64,000 nt of DNA from Gracilimonas sp040882225 (GTDB lineage Bacteria; Bacteroidota; Rhodothermia; Balneolales; Balneolaceae). Below the pieces are notes generated by a model that ran no database searches, had not been told where the DNA came from, and saw only the letters and a list, made by a program, of their open reading frames with translations. The position numbers and the translations under genes were made by a program. The DNA lies in contig JBBEBR010000014.1 in the NCBI GenBank assembly GCA_040882225.1, positions 186,001 to 250,000 of the forward strand. The letters run 5' to 3'. Positions 1 through 8,519 of the stretch are shown here, in pieces. The first letter of the stretch is position 1. The number at the start of each line of letters is the position of its first letter.

Positions 1-516
1 GCAAAGCTTTTCACAAGCGGTGAAGTCTCCTTTTATTTTCAGGATGGTGGCGTTGTAAATAGTTGCCTGGGCTAATTTTACTTCAGGAGTTTTTTCGGGC
101 ACAAAAACAAAACAAGGGATTTTAAAATAACAGGCATAAGCCGCTACCGAAGCAGCCATATTTCCCGTAGAAGCAAGGCAAATGGCATCCGCCTCCAGTT
201 CAAGTGCTTTTTGAACTTCCACATAACTGCCGCGGTCTTTAAAGCAGCCGGTGGGGTGTTCAAATTCCAGTTTACCATACAGATCTGCTCCATACTTTTC
301 CGAAAGTCGATTCAGTTTTTTTAACGGAGTGAAATGATGTTTCAGCGGGTCTGGAAGAATTTCTTTTAGAGGATATTGAATATTCTTAGCCGTTTCTTTG
401 TACTCGATGGTAAGAACGCCGCCGCAATTTGTACAATAGGTACTGGTTTCTCTCTCATCGTTAATCTCGCCACACATTATGCAACGCATGGTATATCCGG
501 AATTACTGGCTTTCAT
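1..516 (-). CDS. thrC: threonine synthase (5' part; 3' end outside the window)
   Basis: PLP-dependent fold type II enzyme that converts O-phosphohomoserine to threonine. I translated the minus strand from ATG at 516 and got 172 uninterrupted codons up to the window edge. The N-terminus carries a small zinc-ribbon-like segment with two CxxC pairs (C12/C15 and C28/C31), as in many threonine synthases. The PLP-lysine motif FKDRGS follows, then the phosphate-binding STGNMAAS stretch. An in-frame ATG at 489 is an alternative start. The C-terminal half lies beyond position 1, so length and completeness cannot be judged. A related PLP lyase is possible but less likely given the zinc ribbon plus FKDRGS. 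Confidence 0.82.
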   Translation of the reverse strand, partial: MKASNSGYTMRCIMCGEINDERETSTYCTNCGGVLTIEYKETAKNIQYPLKEILPDPLKHHFTPLKKLNRLSEKYGADLYGKLEFEHPTGCFKDRGSYVEVQKALELEADAICLASTGNMAASVAAYACYFKIPCFVFVPEKTPEVKLAQATIYNATILKIKGDFTACEKLC

Positions 517-700
517 CTACAAATAATTTAAATTTTGTACAAAAATACGAATCGTAAGGTTATCAAAAAATTAATATAAAAGCGCTTTTTTGAAGCTTTA
601 ATCACGATTAATAAAGCTTTTACTTTGAAGTGGAAATCTCAGTAAATGTTCACTATGAGAGTGGTATTTATAGGATGTAAAACGGTATACTTATTCCGCT

Positions 701-1339
701 ATGAAAAAAATTGATACTTCCCGAATAAATAACTGGCCTGAGGGCGTGCTGCTTGCTGTTAGCGAGATTCATAATGATGTTTCTCCTGAAATTCTTTCAT
801 CCAGAGAAATGGAAGAGTACGATTCTTTCGCAAATTCCCGCAGAAAAAATGAATATCTGATTGGGAGATATTTATTCCAGTTTTTGCTGAAGGATTGGAA
901 TATCAACCCAAAAGAAGTTGAGCTGTTTAAAGAAGAGAAAGGAAAACCTTATGCATTGCATGGCGGAGAACTAATTAATGTGAGTTTTACGCATTCGCCT
1001 GATCTGGTGATGTGCGCTATTTCCCGCGAGCGAAAAATCGGAATTGATACGGAATCTTCAAAAAGATCAATTGATCAGCGCGTGGTGAAGCGAATTCTGA
1101 ACGAGAAGGAATGGGAGGTGATAGGACATGAAGATCCTCTCAAGTTATGGACCATTAAAGAAGCAGCTTTGAAATGTTCAGGTACAGGACTTCAAACAAG
1201 CCTGCGAAATTTATCTATCTATAAAAAGGAGAAAAACCGCTTTTCTATAAGATTTAATGATGATATTAATTTTGAAATTTGTAGTTTTAAACAATCAGGT
1301 CATCAGATAGCATTAGCTTATCAAAGCATTATTTCTTGA
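701..1339 (+). CDS. 4'-phosphopantetheinyl transferase (Sfp type)
   Basis: Transfers the 4'-phosphopantetheine arm of CoA to a serine on acyl or peptidyl carrier proteins. The 212 residues match the two-lobed Sfp/Gsp/HetI length. The Mg-binding GIDTE motif sits at 114-118, and the second signature WTIKEAALK starts at W150 (catalytic K153/E154). An N-terminal substrate segment with GRYLFQ and KGKPY is also present. It is monocistronic and followed by a strong hairpin terminator. No polyketide or NRPS genes are nearby, so the likely client is the fatty acid carrier protein. Confidence 0.85.
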   Translation: MKKIDTSRINNWPEGVLLAVSEIHNDVSPEILSSREMEEYDSFANSRRKNEYLIGRYLFQFLLKDWNINPKEVELFKEEKGKPYALHGGELINVSFTHSPDLVMCAISRERKIGIDTESSKRSIDQRVVKRILNEKEWEVIGHEDPLKLWTIKEAALKCSGTGLQTSLRNLSIYKKEKNRFSIRFNDDINFEICSFKQSGHQIALAYQSIIS

Positions 1340-1347
1340 TCATCACA

Positions 1348-1403
1348 AAGGCTCGAAAATACCGCTCTCTCTCGGATGGAGAAGGTATCTTCGGGCTTTT
1401 TTT
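1348..1403 (+). terminator. rho-independent terminator after the phosphopantetheinyl transferase gene
   Basis: Long imperfect stem: the left arm at 1348-1363 pairs with 1384-1398 through GGCTCGAAAATACC-like and GGTATCTTCGGGCT sequences, with G-T wobbles. It is followed by a run of seven T residues. It separates the upstream gene from the next operon. Confidence 0.75.
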
Positions 1404-1435
1404 ATATAAAAATCATCTACTACTAAATCAGCATT

Positions 1436-2188
1436 ATGGATATTCATTCGTTAAGCAGGAAAGAGATAAATTCTCAAATCAGCGCTGCAAAAAAACCGCA
1501 AAAATTTCCCGAAGAAGTACGCATGCTTTTTGTGCCGAACAAAATTGACGAGAGTAATTTTGGGGAATTATGCATCGCCTATAATACGGTGTACAAGCAA
1601 AAATTTGATTCGATTTTAGTCGTAGAGTCCTACACGGGAAGCCTGAAAAAGAAACTTGCGATGCCATCCAATAAGGTTTTCGAAACAAGGTTTGGCGAAG
1701 TAGAAGTGAATGATGTTCTGAGGAATGAATTTTGCGATGAGGAGGACGATTTTTTTATTGCGGATGAAGGGTTTAGCAAAGACATGAGCCTGTTTACCCA
1801 GCTTCCAATTCTTCAGGCTTGTTTCGAAAATTTTGATGTGCTTAGCCTCCAGATTGGAGATTATGATCCGGCAATTGTGCGAGAGCTTGCATTTACATTA
1901 GACGAGTTGCTTTTGAACCGGAACGCGCTGTTGGTTTTCTGTTGTGATGTTCCTGCGAATAATCCGGAAGAGCTGGAAAAACTTAGAAACCTGGTGGTTA
2001 ATAATAATGAATCTGGATTGCTACATTATCTTAACAGCAGCGACAAAAAAGTTAAAGGTGCTCGTGCTTTTATGACTGGAGTTTTGGTCGCGAAAGCCTG
2101 GGCAATGGATATTGAGTTTTTAGACTACATAAAAGGCGCTTCAAATATTTGTGGATACGCCAAAATGAACGCGCGACAAATGGCTTGA
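1436..2188 (+). CDS. divergent MEMO1-like protein (AmmeMemoRadiSam system B family)
   Basis: Conserved 250-residue protein with the general outline of the MEMO/extradiol-dioxygenase fold. A segment around 124-160 (SLFTQLPILQACF..VLSLQIGDYDP) matches the EHSIEVQLPFLQ..vPI-vG region. LLVFCCDVP at about 175 matches the LLVASSDLSHY strand, and CGYAKMNARQM closes the protein like the family's CGY.A. motif. The usual PHAGY and SDLSH metal-ligand histidines are missing, so the site is probably catalytically dead or altered. It starts a tight operon, with 4 nt to the next gene. Assignment rests on remembered family pattern only; function is unknown. Confidence 0.45.
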   Translation: MDIHSLSRKEINSQISAAKKPQKFPEEVRMLFVPNKIDESNFGELCIAYNTVYKQKFDSILVVESYTGSLKKKLAMPSNKVFETRFGEVEVNDVLRNEFCDEEDDFFIADEGFSKDMSLFTQLPILQACFENFDVLSLQIGDYDPAIVRELAFTLDELLLNRNALLVFCCDVPANNPEELEKLRNLVVNNNESGLLHYLNSSDKKVKGARAFMTGVLVAKAWAMDIEFLDYIKGASNICGYAKMNARQMA

Positions 2189-2192
2189 TTTT

Positions 2193-3050
2193 ATGGCAAA
2201 ACCTACGGTAACCATCATCGGTTTGGGAAATGTTGGAAGTGCATGGCTGAATGTTCTTCCAAAGGTAGGTTATAAGGTGATTTCTGCTTATTCACGAAAA
2301 AAAGCCGATTCTTCTCTTGTAAAAAATCAACCGGAAATTAAGTTCAGTAAAGGACTTCCCGCAAAAAAAGAAGAATTAGGGCTGCTTGTCATACTCGCAG
2401 TTTCTGATGATGCTATAAAAGCTGTATCGGAAGGATTAGCCGATAATTTTTCTGGTCTGGAGGATAAATATTTTGTGCATTGTTCAGGTGTTTTAACCTC
2501 AGAAGCGTTATCTGCGCTCAAAAGAAAAGGCGCAAAAACGGCCTCTTTTCACCCCATAAAAGCAATAACTAAGGCCAATTCTACTTTCAAAGACACCTGG
2601 TTTGATATGGAAGGAAATGAAGAACTTTTGGCTGAGCTCGAAGAATTATGTGTACACCTCGAAGCACACGCATTTCCGGTAAAACCAGAAGCTAAAGCTT
2701 ATTTACATGCTTCCGCGGTGGTGGCTTCAAATTATCTTGTGGTATTGGCTGATATGCTTTCAAAAATATCGGCGAAAGGCGGCGTTTCTGAGGAATCAGC
2801 GATAAAAGCTTTTGCGCCACTAATGAGAAATACTCTTTCAAATATTGAGGAATTTGGAGTCTCAGAAGCTTTAACCGGACCCATTGCGCGGGGAGATGTA
2901 GAAACGGTAAGAAGCCATCTCAAAGGTTTGGAAAACGAGAATGAAATACTTTCTTTATATAAAGAAATGGGGAGAGCAGCAGTTGAGATTGCAGGAAGAA
3001 AATCAGGCAATTACGAAGCTCTCGCTGAAATTAAAAAGTTACTTTCGTGA
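2193..3050 (+). CDS. Rossmann-like/DUF2520 NAD(P)-binding protein
   Basis: 285 residues with an N-terminal dinucleotide-binding Rossmann fold (TIIGLGNVGSAW at 7-18, GxGxxG at 10-15). A helical DUF2520 domain follows (HCSGVL..GAKTASFHPIKAI, then HASAVVASNYLVVLADML), resembling ketopantoate and pyrroline-5-carboxylate reductases. The substrate is unknown. It lies 4 nt after the MEMO-like gene and overlaps the following ATL gene start (GTGA), so the three are almost certainly co-translated. Confidence 0.82.
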   Translation: MAKPTVTIIGLGNVGSAWLNVLPKVGYKVISAYSRKKADSSLVKNQPEIKFSKGLPAKKEELGLLVILAVSDDAIKAVSEGLADNFSGLEDKYFVHCSGVLTSEALSALKRKGAKTASFHPIKAITKANSTFKDTWFDMEGNEELLAELEELCVHLEAHAFPVKPEAKAYLHASAVVASNYLVVLADMLSKISAKGGVSEESAIKAFAPLMRNTLSNIEEFGVSEALTGPIARGDVETVRSHLKGLENENEILSLYKEMGRAAVEIAGRKSGNYEALAEIKKLLS

Positions 3051-3412
3051 GTAAAAAATCAGCTAATGATTTTTATCAAAGAGTGTATGACGTGGTGGTT
3101 CAAATTCCACAGGGAAAAGTAACAAGCTACGGCGCAATTTCTCGTTATTTAGGGGTAGAATCTGGAGCAAGAATGGTGGGTTACGCCATGAATAACTACA
3201 GAGCTTACAATTTGGATTATGATGTGCCGGCGCATCGGGTGCTAAATCGGCTGGGACAGTTAACCGGGCGCTCTCATTTTGAGGGAGATACCATGCGGGA
3301 ACGCCTGGAACAAGAGCATATAACTTTTGTTGATGATTACACAGTTGATATGGAAAAGCATTTTTGGAACCCTTTTGAGCTAAATAACTTTAATAATCAA
3401 AAGTGGAAATGA
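3047..3412 (+). CDS. alkyltransferase-like protein (ATL, MGMT fold without the acceptor cysteine)
   Basis: 121-residue MGMT-fold protein that by family knowledge binds O6-alkylguanine in DNA and flags it for nucleotide excision repair. The active-site PCHRV of methyltransferases is PAHRV here (61-65), so alkyl transfer is impossible. The DNA-intercalating arginine (SGARMVGYAM, R42) and the tyrosine of TSYG (Y28) are retained. The start is GTG at 3047, overlapping the previous stop as GTGA; no upstream ATG fits. Its own stop overlaps the next ATG (ATGA). Confidence in fold is high, in biological role moderate. Confidence 0.85.
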   Translation: MSKKSANDFYQRVYDVVVQIPQGKVTSYGAISRYLGVESGARMVGYAMNNYRAYNLDYDVPAHRVLNRLGQLTGRSHFEGDTMRERLEQEHITFVDDYTVDMEKHFWNPFELNNFNNQKWK

Positions 3413-3897
3413 TGAAAATCTGGTTCTTGATTCTGGGATTACTGGCTTCTTTTATCGCAATACAGGAAGATGAGATTTTGGTGGATGCAACCGCTGAAGA
3501 AATTGTGGAAATTATAGCCAGTCACAAAGGAGAGAAACCAGTTTTAGTGAATTTTTGGGCTACTTGGTGCGCACCATGCATCGAAGAATTTCCACATTTG
3601 ATGGAGCTCAAAGAAAACTATGAAGGTCGGTTCGAGCTGATTTTTGTTTCCGGAGATTTCAGAGAAGCGCGAGATGAAGCGGAAGAGTTTCTGCGTATGA
3701 ACGGAGTGGATTTCAAAACCTATTTTAAAGTTGGAAAGGACGATGAGTTCATTACAACCATTTCTGATGAATGGACAGGTGCACTTCCTTTCACCATTGT
3801 GTATAATAAAGAAGGCGAAGTTTCAGCCGCATGGGAAGGTAAGGCTGAATTTGAGACCTTTGAATCAAAACTGTTAAAAGTTATGAGTGAGGATTAA
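3409..3897 (+). CDS. TlpA/ResA-like thioredoxin-domain protein, exported
   Basis: 162 residues with a hydrophobic N-terminal signal or anchor (KIWFLILGLLASFIA), then a thioredoxin fold with WATWCAPC (C54, C57) and the cis-proline segment GALPFTIV. It is probably a periplasmic thiol-disulfide reductase of the TlpA/ResA group. ATG at 3409 overlaps the preceding stop as ATGA; a second ATG at 3412 and a GTG at 3403 are alternatives. It is followed after 2 nt by another thioredoxin-fold gene, so the pair probably acts together in envelope redox chemistry. Confidence 0.82.
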   Translation: MMKIWFLILGLLASFIAIQEDEILVDATAEEIVEIIASHKGEKPVLVNFWATWCAPCIEEFPHLMELKENYEGRFELIFVSGDFREARDEAEEFLRMNGVDFKTYFKVGKDDEFITTISDEWTGALPFTIVYNKEGEVSAAWEGKAEFETFESKLLKVMSED

Positions 3898-3899
3898 GA

Positions 3900-4511
3900 A
3901 TGATGAAAGTTAAATTTACCATCCTAAGTATTTGTACAGCTTTACTTTTTACCGCTTCTTCGGATTTGAATGACCCTTTGCAAATTGGCGATAAAGCGCC
4001 GTTAACCAATCAGCGAGTGGAGGATACTTCGGGAAGAACTTTAACCCTGGCTGAAGTTGCCGGACGAAATGGACTTTTGGTAATTTTTACCTGCAATACT
4101 TGTCCATGGGTTGCAAGGTGGGAAAGCCGATATAATGATATATCCGCGTTGGCTGGTTCAAATAATATTGGAGTGATTGGGTTGAATCCCAACGAGCGTA
4201 TTCGAAATCGCGGAGAATCTATGGCAGACATGAAAAAACGCGCTCAAAAACAGGGATATACATTTCCCTATGCGATTGATAAAGATCATAAACTCGCAGA
4301 TGCTTTTGTCGCCACAAGAACACCCGAGATATTCTTGTTCGACAGCAACCTAAGATTAGTCTATCACGGTGCCATTGATGATAACGCCAGCGACGCCTCT
4401 CAGGTAGAAGAAGCGTACGTAATGGACGCTATTCGGGCTATGGTGGCTGGCAATGAAATCACTACACAGGAAACACGGTCGCTTGGTTGTACTATAAAGC
4501 GAACCGAGTAA
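3900..4511 (+). CDS. redoxin/thioredoxin-family protein, exported
   Basis: 203 residues. It has a short hydrophobic N-terminus (FTILSICTALLFTAS), then an AhpC/TSA-redoxin domain with the motif FTCNTCPWVARW (C65, C68), and a C-terminal helix with GCTIKR. This matches the widespread periplasmic 'thioredoxin family protein' group with a CNTCPW centre. The substrate is unknown; a peroxide or thiol function is likely. It is the last gene of the 1436-4511 operon, and a strong terminator follows. Confidence 0.8.
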   Translation: MMKVKFTILSICTALLFTASSDLNDPLQIGDKAPLTNQRVEDTSGRTLTLAEVAGRNGLLVIFTCNTCPWVARWESRYNDISALAGSNNIGVIGLNPNERIRNRGESMADMKKRAQKQGYTFPYAIDKDHKLADAFVATRTPEIFLFDSNLRLVYHGAIDDNASDASQVEEAYVMDAIRAMVAGNEITTQETRSLGCTIKRTE

Positions 4512-4534
4512 TTTTTTATAAAAACCCGTAGTTT

Positions 4535-4563
4535 AAAGCCACGCCATAACGTGGCTTTTTTTT
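4535..4563 (+). terminator. rho-independent terminator
   Basis: Perfect 9-bp stem AAAGCCACG/CGTGGCTTT with a 6-nt loop, followed by a T run. It lies just after the redoxin gene and before queD. Confidence 0.9.
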
Positions 4564-4584
4564 GTTTAGTTAAAGAATCTCAAG

Positions 4585-4974
4585 ATGCCAACCTGGATAT
4601 TACATACAGAATTTAAATTTGACGCCGCTCATTTTATTGATGGATATGAGGGAAAGTGCGGACGCATGCACGGCCATTCCTATAGGGTAAAAATTAGCGC
4701 GAAATCACATAAACTGAATCCTTCTAAATACCTGGAATCGGATGACATGGTTTGCGATTTCAAAGAGCTGAAATGGGCTGCGAGCGATTCCGAAAAAGGA
4801 GGCTTAGACCACGGGTTTTTGAATGATCTCATTCCTGAAAATTCAACGGCTGAGCGAATCGCTGAATACATTCATAAAGAAACTACAAATCGAATTCCTG
4901 AGGGAATAGAACTTACAGTTACTGTTTGGGAAACCGATACCTCATGGGTAGAATACACTGATAAAGATGTTTAA
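4585..4974 (+). CDS. queD: 6-carboxytetrahydropterin synthase
   Basis: Second step of queuosine/7-deazapurine synthesis, turning dihydroneopterin triphosphate into 6-carboxytetrahydropterin. It is 129 residues, normal for the family. Zinc ligands H16, H29 and H31 are visible (AAHF, RMHGHSY). The catalytic cysteine C25 lies in KCGRMHGH, and the C-terminal VTVWET element is present. It overlaps queE by 8 nt, which fixes the pathway assignment over the sibling 6-pyruvoyltetrahydropterin synthase. Confidence 0.9.
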   Translation: MPTWILHTEFKFDAAHFIDGYEGKCGRMHGHSYRVKISAKSHKLNPSKYLESDDMVCDFKELKWAASDSEKGGLDHGFLNDLIPENSTAERIAEYIHKETTNRIPEGIELTVTVWETDTSWVEYTDKDV

Positions 4975-5617
4975 CACTTCAAAAGAATCAACTATAATTT
5001 CAGAAACTAAAAACCTGCTGGATAAAACATATCCGATCGTAGAGCATTTTTATACCATTCAGGGTGAAGGCGCTCACGCGGGAAGAGCGTCATATTTCAT
5101 CCGCACAGCCGGTTGTGATGTGAATTGCTGGTGGTGTGATGTGAAAGAAAGCTGGGAAGAAGAAGGTCACCCGGTAATGACTGTTCGTGAATTAGCGAAA
5201 GTGGCTAAAGAAAGCGGTGCACCTTTTGCAGTAATAACAGGGGGAGAGCCTCTGCTTCATGATTTATTGCCCGTCACTCTGGCTTTAAAAGCGGAAGGAA
5301 TGAAAGTTCATATCGAAACAAGCGGTTCTTCTCCATTATCCGGGCAGCTGGACTGGATTACACTTTCACCCAAAAGATTTAAGAAACCTACCGAAGAAGT
5401 TTTTGCTTATGTAGATGAGCTGAAAGTAGTGGTGCTTACCAACAAGGATTTAACGTGGGCGGAGGAAAACGCGGCTAAATGTCCGGCGGGAACCCGTTTG
5501 CTGTTACAGCCGGAATGGGAAACTCCAAAATCGGTGGATTTAATTGTGGATTACGTGAAGGCAAATCCTGAATGGGGAATTAGCCTGCAAACGCACAAGT
5601 TTTTAAAGGTGCCATAA
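4967..5617 (+). CDS. queE: 7-carboxy-7-deazaguanine synthase (radical SAM)
   Basis: Radical SAM enzyme contracting 6-carboxytetrahydropterin to 7-carboxy-7-deazaguanine. The 216 residues contain IQGEGAHAGR near the N-terminus and the cluster motif Cx3Cx2C (C50, C54, C57 in GCDVNCWWCD). The SAM-binding ITGGEPLLH is at about 88. The ATG at 4967 lies inside the end of queD, and the stop overlaps the next gene (TAATG), so the three genes form one transcript. Later pathway genes (queC, queF) are not in the window. Confidence 0.92.
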   Translation: MFNTSKESTIISETKNLLDKTYPIVEHFYTIQGEGAHAGRASYFIRTAGCDVNCWWCDVKESWEEEGHPVMTVRELAKVAKESGAPFAVITGGEPLLHDLLPVTLALKAEGMKVHIETSGSSPLSGQLDWITLSPKRFKKPTEEVFAYVDELKVVVLTNKDLTWAEENAAKCPAGTRLLLQPEWETPKSVDLIVDYVKANPEWGISLQTHKFLKVP

Positions 5618-6327
5618 TGAGCTTCGGGCAAACGTCGGTAATAATTACAGGTGGAAACAAGGGAATTGGGTTGTCCATCGCTAAGATGTTTTCAGTAAAC
5701 ACCAGCCATCCTATTGTTTTGATTGCACGAAGTTTAGATGAGCTTGAAGAAGCCCGAAAAACCTGCCTCGAAGCAGGAGCGGAGAAAGTAGAAATAATCT
5801 CGGCAGATATCACAAGCGATGATTTACAGGAAATCAATTTCGCTCAATACAATCCTGGAATTTTGATTAACAATGCGGGCTCTTTTCTATTTAAAAAGTT
5901 AAAAGATACAAGTCGCGAAGAATTTGAAGGACAATTTCAAATAAATGCGTTTTCGGCATTTAATGTTACACGGTTTGTGTTGCCGGAACTGGAAAAGCAG
6001 GATCGGGCGCTTATTGTAAATATCGCTTCCATGAGCGCCTTGAAAGGATTGGCTACAAGCGGTGCTTATGCAATGTCGAAGCACGCGGTTTTGGGTTATA
6101 CCCGCTCGCTCCGGAAAGAGCTGAAAAAAACAAATGTGGCGGTAACTGCTATAAACCTTGGCCAAACCTATTCAACTTCCTGGCATGATGTGGATATTGA
6201 TCCCAACAAACTCATTGATCCTGAAGATGTAGGAAAGCTGATCATTTCACTATCCCAATTAAGCCCGCGAACCGTAGCTGAGGAAATTCTTCTGATGCCG
6301 CAGGGTGGTGAAGTGAGCCCGATGTGA
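5617..6327 (+). CDS. short-chain dehydrogenase/reductase
   Basis: Classical SDR of 236 residues with the cofactor motif TGGNKGIG at 11-18, NNAG at 85-88, the catalytic serine in NIASMSA (138/140) and Y151-x3-K155 (YAMSK). The basic residue in the glycine motif suggests NADP(H). Substrate unknown; it resembles 3-oxoacyl-ACP-reductase-type SDRs. Its start overlaps the queE stop by one base, so it is co-translated with queDE. A role in pterin metabolism (for example sepiapterin- or dihydropteridine-reductase-like) is conceivable from context but not shown. Confidence 0.82.
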   Translation: MSFGQTSVIITGGNKGIGLSIAKMFSVNTSHPIVLIARSLDELEEARKTCLEAGAEKVEIISADITSDDLQEINFAQYNPGILINNAGSFLFKKLKDTSREEFEGQFQINAFSAFNVTRFVLPELEKQDRALIVNIASMSALKGLATSGAYAMSKHAVLGYTRSLRKELKKTNVAVTAINLGQTYSTSWHDVDIDPNKLIDPEDVGKLIISLSQLSPRTVAEEILLMPQGGEVSPM

Positions 6328-6338
6328 TTGGGTTTTTA

Positions 6339-7304
6339 CTACTTTAAATAATTAGCAAAAATCTTTTGCAGGCTGGTATCAAAATCCTTTTCTAAAACCG
6401 GCTTGAATTCTTTTCCGGTAAGCATCTCATAAAGTTCTTTATAACGATGAAAAACTTCCATTCTGAATTCATCGGGAAGATCGGGGAGAGTTTGTCTTTC
6501 TAAGCCCTGAAAATTATGTTCCATCAGCCATTCGCGCAGGAATTCTTTTGAAAGTTGTTTTTGCGGCTCAGCGTTAGCCTGCCTTTCCTCATAGCCTTCA
6601 AGGTAAAAATAACGGGATGAATCGGTGGTATGAACTTCATCAATAAGAGTGAGTTCACCCTCGAATAATCCGAATTCATATTTTGTGTCGACTAAAATAA
6701 GTCCTTGTTCTGCAGCTACTTTAGAACCTCTTTCAAACAAAGCAAAAGCCGTTTCTTTAATCTTACTCCACAGCTCGGGTTCTACAATTTTACGTGAGAT
6801 AATTTCCTTCTCCGAAATATCTTCGTCATGCCCTTCAGTTGCCTTTGTAGCAGGAGTAAGAATAGGCGTGGGAAAACGGTCGTGTTCCTTCATTCCTTCA
6901 GGCAAAGGAACTCCGCATAATTCCCGCAAACCGGATTTATAAGTTCTCCATGCATGGCCGGTTAAATATCCACGAATTACCACTTCAATAGGTACTGGAC
7001 TACATTTTTTGGCGATGGTAACATTGGGATGAGGAACACCAATAATATGAGTGGGCACAATATCCTTCACCTTATCAAATGAAAAAGCCGCTAATTGATT
7101 CAGGATTTGTCCTTTGAAAGGGATGGCTTGTTTCATTATAAAATCAAAAGCGGAAATCCGATCTGTCACCACAATTCCGAGTTTCGCATTTCCCAGCTCA
7201 TAAACCTCGCGTACTTTTCCCTTATATGGGGGCGGAAAATCAGGGTTAGAAGTGGCGGTTATACAGTTATCGAGAGCTTCTTTATTACTAATCTCTGCTT
7301 TCAC
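6339..7304 (-). CDS. purC: phosphoribosylaminoimidazole-succinocarboxamide synthase
   Basis: Purine pathway enzyme joining CAIR and aspartate to SAICAR using ATP. It is 321 residues, the longer PurC class found in Bacteroidota and eukaryotes. It shows YKGKVREVYELG near 27, DRISAFDF at about 47, the VVIRGYLTGHAW region, TPATKATEGHDEDIS and the LIDEVHTTDSSRY segment. Its start overlaps the stop of the upstream LacI regulator gene on the same strand by 4 nt, so regulator and purC are probably co-transcribed. That makes purine control by this LacI protein worth considering. Confidence 0.93.
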   Translation of the reverse strand: MKAEISNKEALDNCITATSNPDFPPPYKGKVREVYELGNAKLGIVVTDRISAFDFIMKQAIPFKGQILNQLAAFSFDKVKDIVPTHIIGVPHPNVTIAKKCSPVPIEVVIRGYLTGHAWRTYKSGLRELCGVPLPEGMKEHDRFPTPILTPATKATEGHDEDISEKEIISRKIVEPELWSKIKETAFALFERGSKVAAEQGLILVDTKYEFGLFEGELTLIDEVHTTDSSRYFYLEGYEERQANAEPQKQLSKEFLREWLMEHNFQGLERQTLPDLPDEFRMEVFHRYKELYEMLTGKEFKPVLEKDFDTSLQKIFANYLK

Positions 7305-8323
7305 TTTTTCTTCTTTTTGAGGGTAGAGCCGCGTTCAATAAGTACCGGATCGATTGTAGTTTGGTCTAACCGGGTATCTTCAGGGCGTGATATTATTTCT
7401 GATAGCCGGTTGGTTGCTTTCAACCCAATGGTATACATTTTTTGATCAAGAGTGGTTAGATCAAGGTATTTGCTAAGTTTAATATTGTCGTAACCCATGA
7501 TGGCGATATCATCAGGAACTTTCATCCCTAATTTTGAAAGTGCGTAAATTGCGCCAACCGCCTGTGTATCGTTTGAGCAAAAAATAGCTTCGGGAAAACG
7601 GCCCAATTTTTCGAATTTGTAAATGGCTTCGAAGCCGGATTCTTCCGTGAATCCACCGTGTTTGGTACTATCGCCACTGATGAAAAACTCGTCATTAATC
7701 GGAATCTTGTAATTATCCATGGCATCACGGAAACCCCGCAAACGGTTAGCTGATGCTTTGGAACCAACAACTGCGGTAATCATTCCCATAGACTGAAAAC
7801 CTTGCTTAACAAGATGTTCTCCCGCTAAATATCCGCCTTTATAATCGTTAAGCATATAATAATTATAAGCGGGGTGATAAGTGTTTACAAGTACGGCGGG
7901 AGTTTGAGTTGCTTGCAGGAGTTCATGAAGTTCGTCTCCGACCTCAATGGAAAGAAGAATTACGGCGTCGGCCGTTCCGCGATCGAAGAAATTACGAACG
8001 CCTTCTTCGGGATCTTTGGAACCCGTGTTATACATGATGATATCAAGATCCATTTTTTTGATTTCATCCTTAACCCCTTTTAGCACCTCATTAAAATATG
8101 GAGTTGTGAAAGAAGGCACAGCAATGGCTAACATTTGAGGCTCTTTACTCGCAAGCTTTCGCGCACTAACCTGCGGCCGGAAATTCAGTTCCTTTATAAC
8201 TTTCTGTACTTTTAATTTGGTCACTTCCGACACATTCGGAGAGTTGTTCAACACTCTTGAGACCGTTGATATAGCAACCTCAGCTTTTTTAGCAACCTCA
8301 TAAATTGTAATTCTCTTATTCAT
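7301..8323 (-). CDS. LacI-family transcriptional regulator
   Basis: 340 residues. The N-terminal helix-turn-helix and hinge helix are typical (TIYEVAKKAEVAISTVSRVLNNSPNVS). A periplasmic-binding-protein-like effector domain follows (LAIAVPSFTTPYFNEVLKGV, GYDNIKLSKYLDLTTLDQ). The C-terminus is lysine-rich (KKKKK). It is divergent from crtB across 196 nt and overlaps purC downstream. The effector could be a sugar or, as in PurR, a purine; the sequence alone does not decide. I saw no unambiguous LacI palindrome in the divergent spacer. Confidence 0.9.
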   Translation of the reverse strand: MNKRITIYEVAKKAEVAISTVSRVLNNSPNVSEVTKLKVQKVIKELNFRPQVSARKLASKEPQMLAIAVPSFTTPYFNEVLKGVKDEIKKMDLDIIMYNTGSKDPEEGVRNFFDRGTADAVILLSIEVGDELHELLQATQTPAVLVNTYHPAYNYYMLNDYKGGYLAGEHLVKQGFQSMGMITAVVGSKASANRLRGFRDAMDNYKIPINDEFFISGDSTKHGGFTEESGFEAIYKFEKLGRFPEAIFCSNDTQAVGAIYALSKLGMKVPDDIAIMGYDNIKLSKYLDLTTLDQKMYTIGLKATNRLSEIISRPEDTRLDQTTIDPVLIERGSTLKKKKK

Positions 8324-8519
8324 TTCACCTAAATTAATTAGAAGTACAGCAATTAAAGCATAGAATTTAATGATTCCTTTTAAGATTCACATGCTATTGA
8401 GACAGCATTATAAACATCTTCTTCCCAAAATGTTATGAGCGGGAAATTTTTATTTCTGTTGTGGAACTTTTTATTACACATTTAAGATTATGCTTGTATA
8501 AACAAAACATAAGCGGGAA

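Noticed and set aside
1336..1548. 70-codon frame after the phosphopantetheinyl transferase
   Set aside because: Runs through a terminator hairpin and into the MEMO-like gene in another frame; no protein character.
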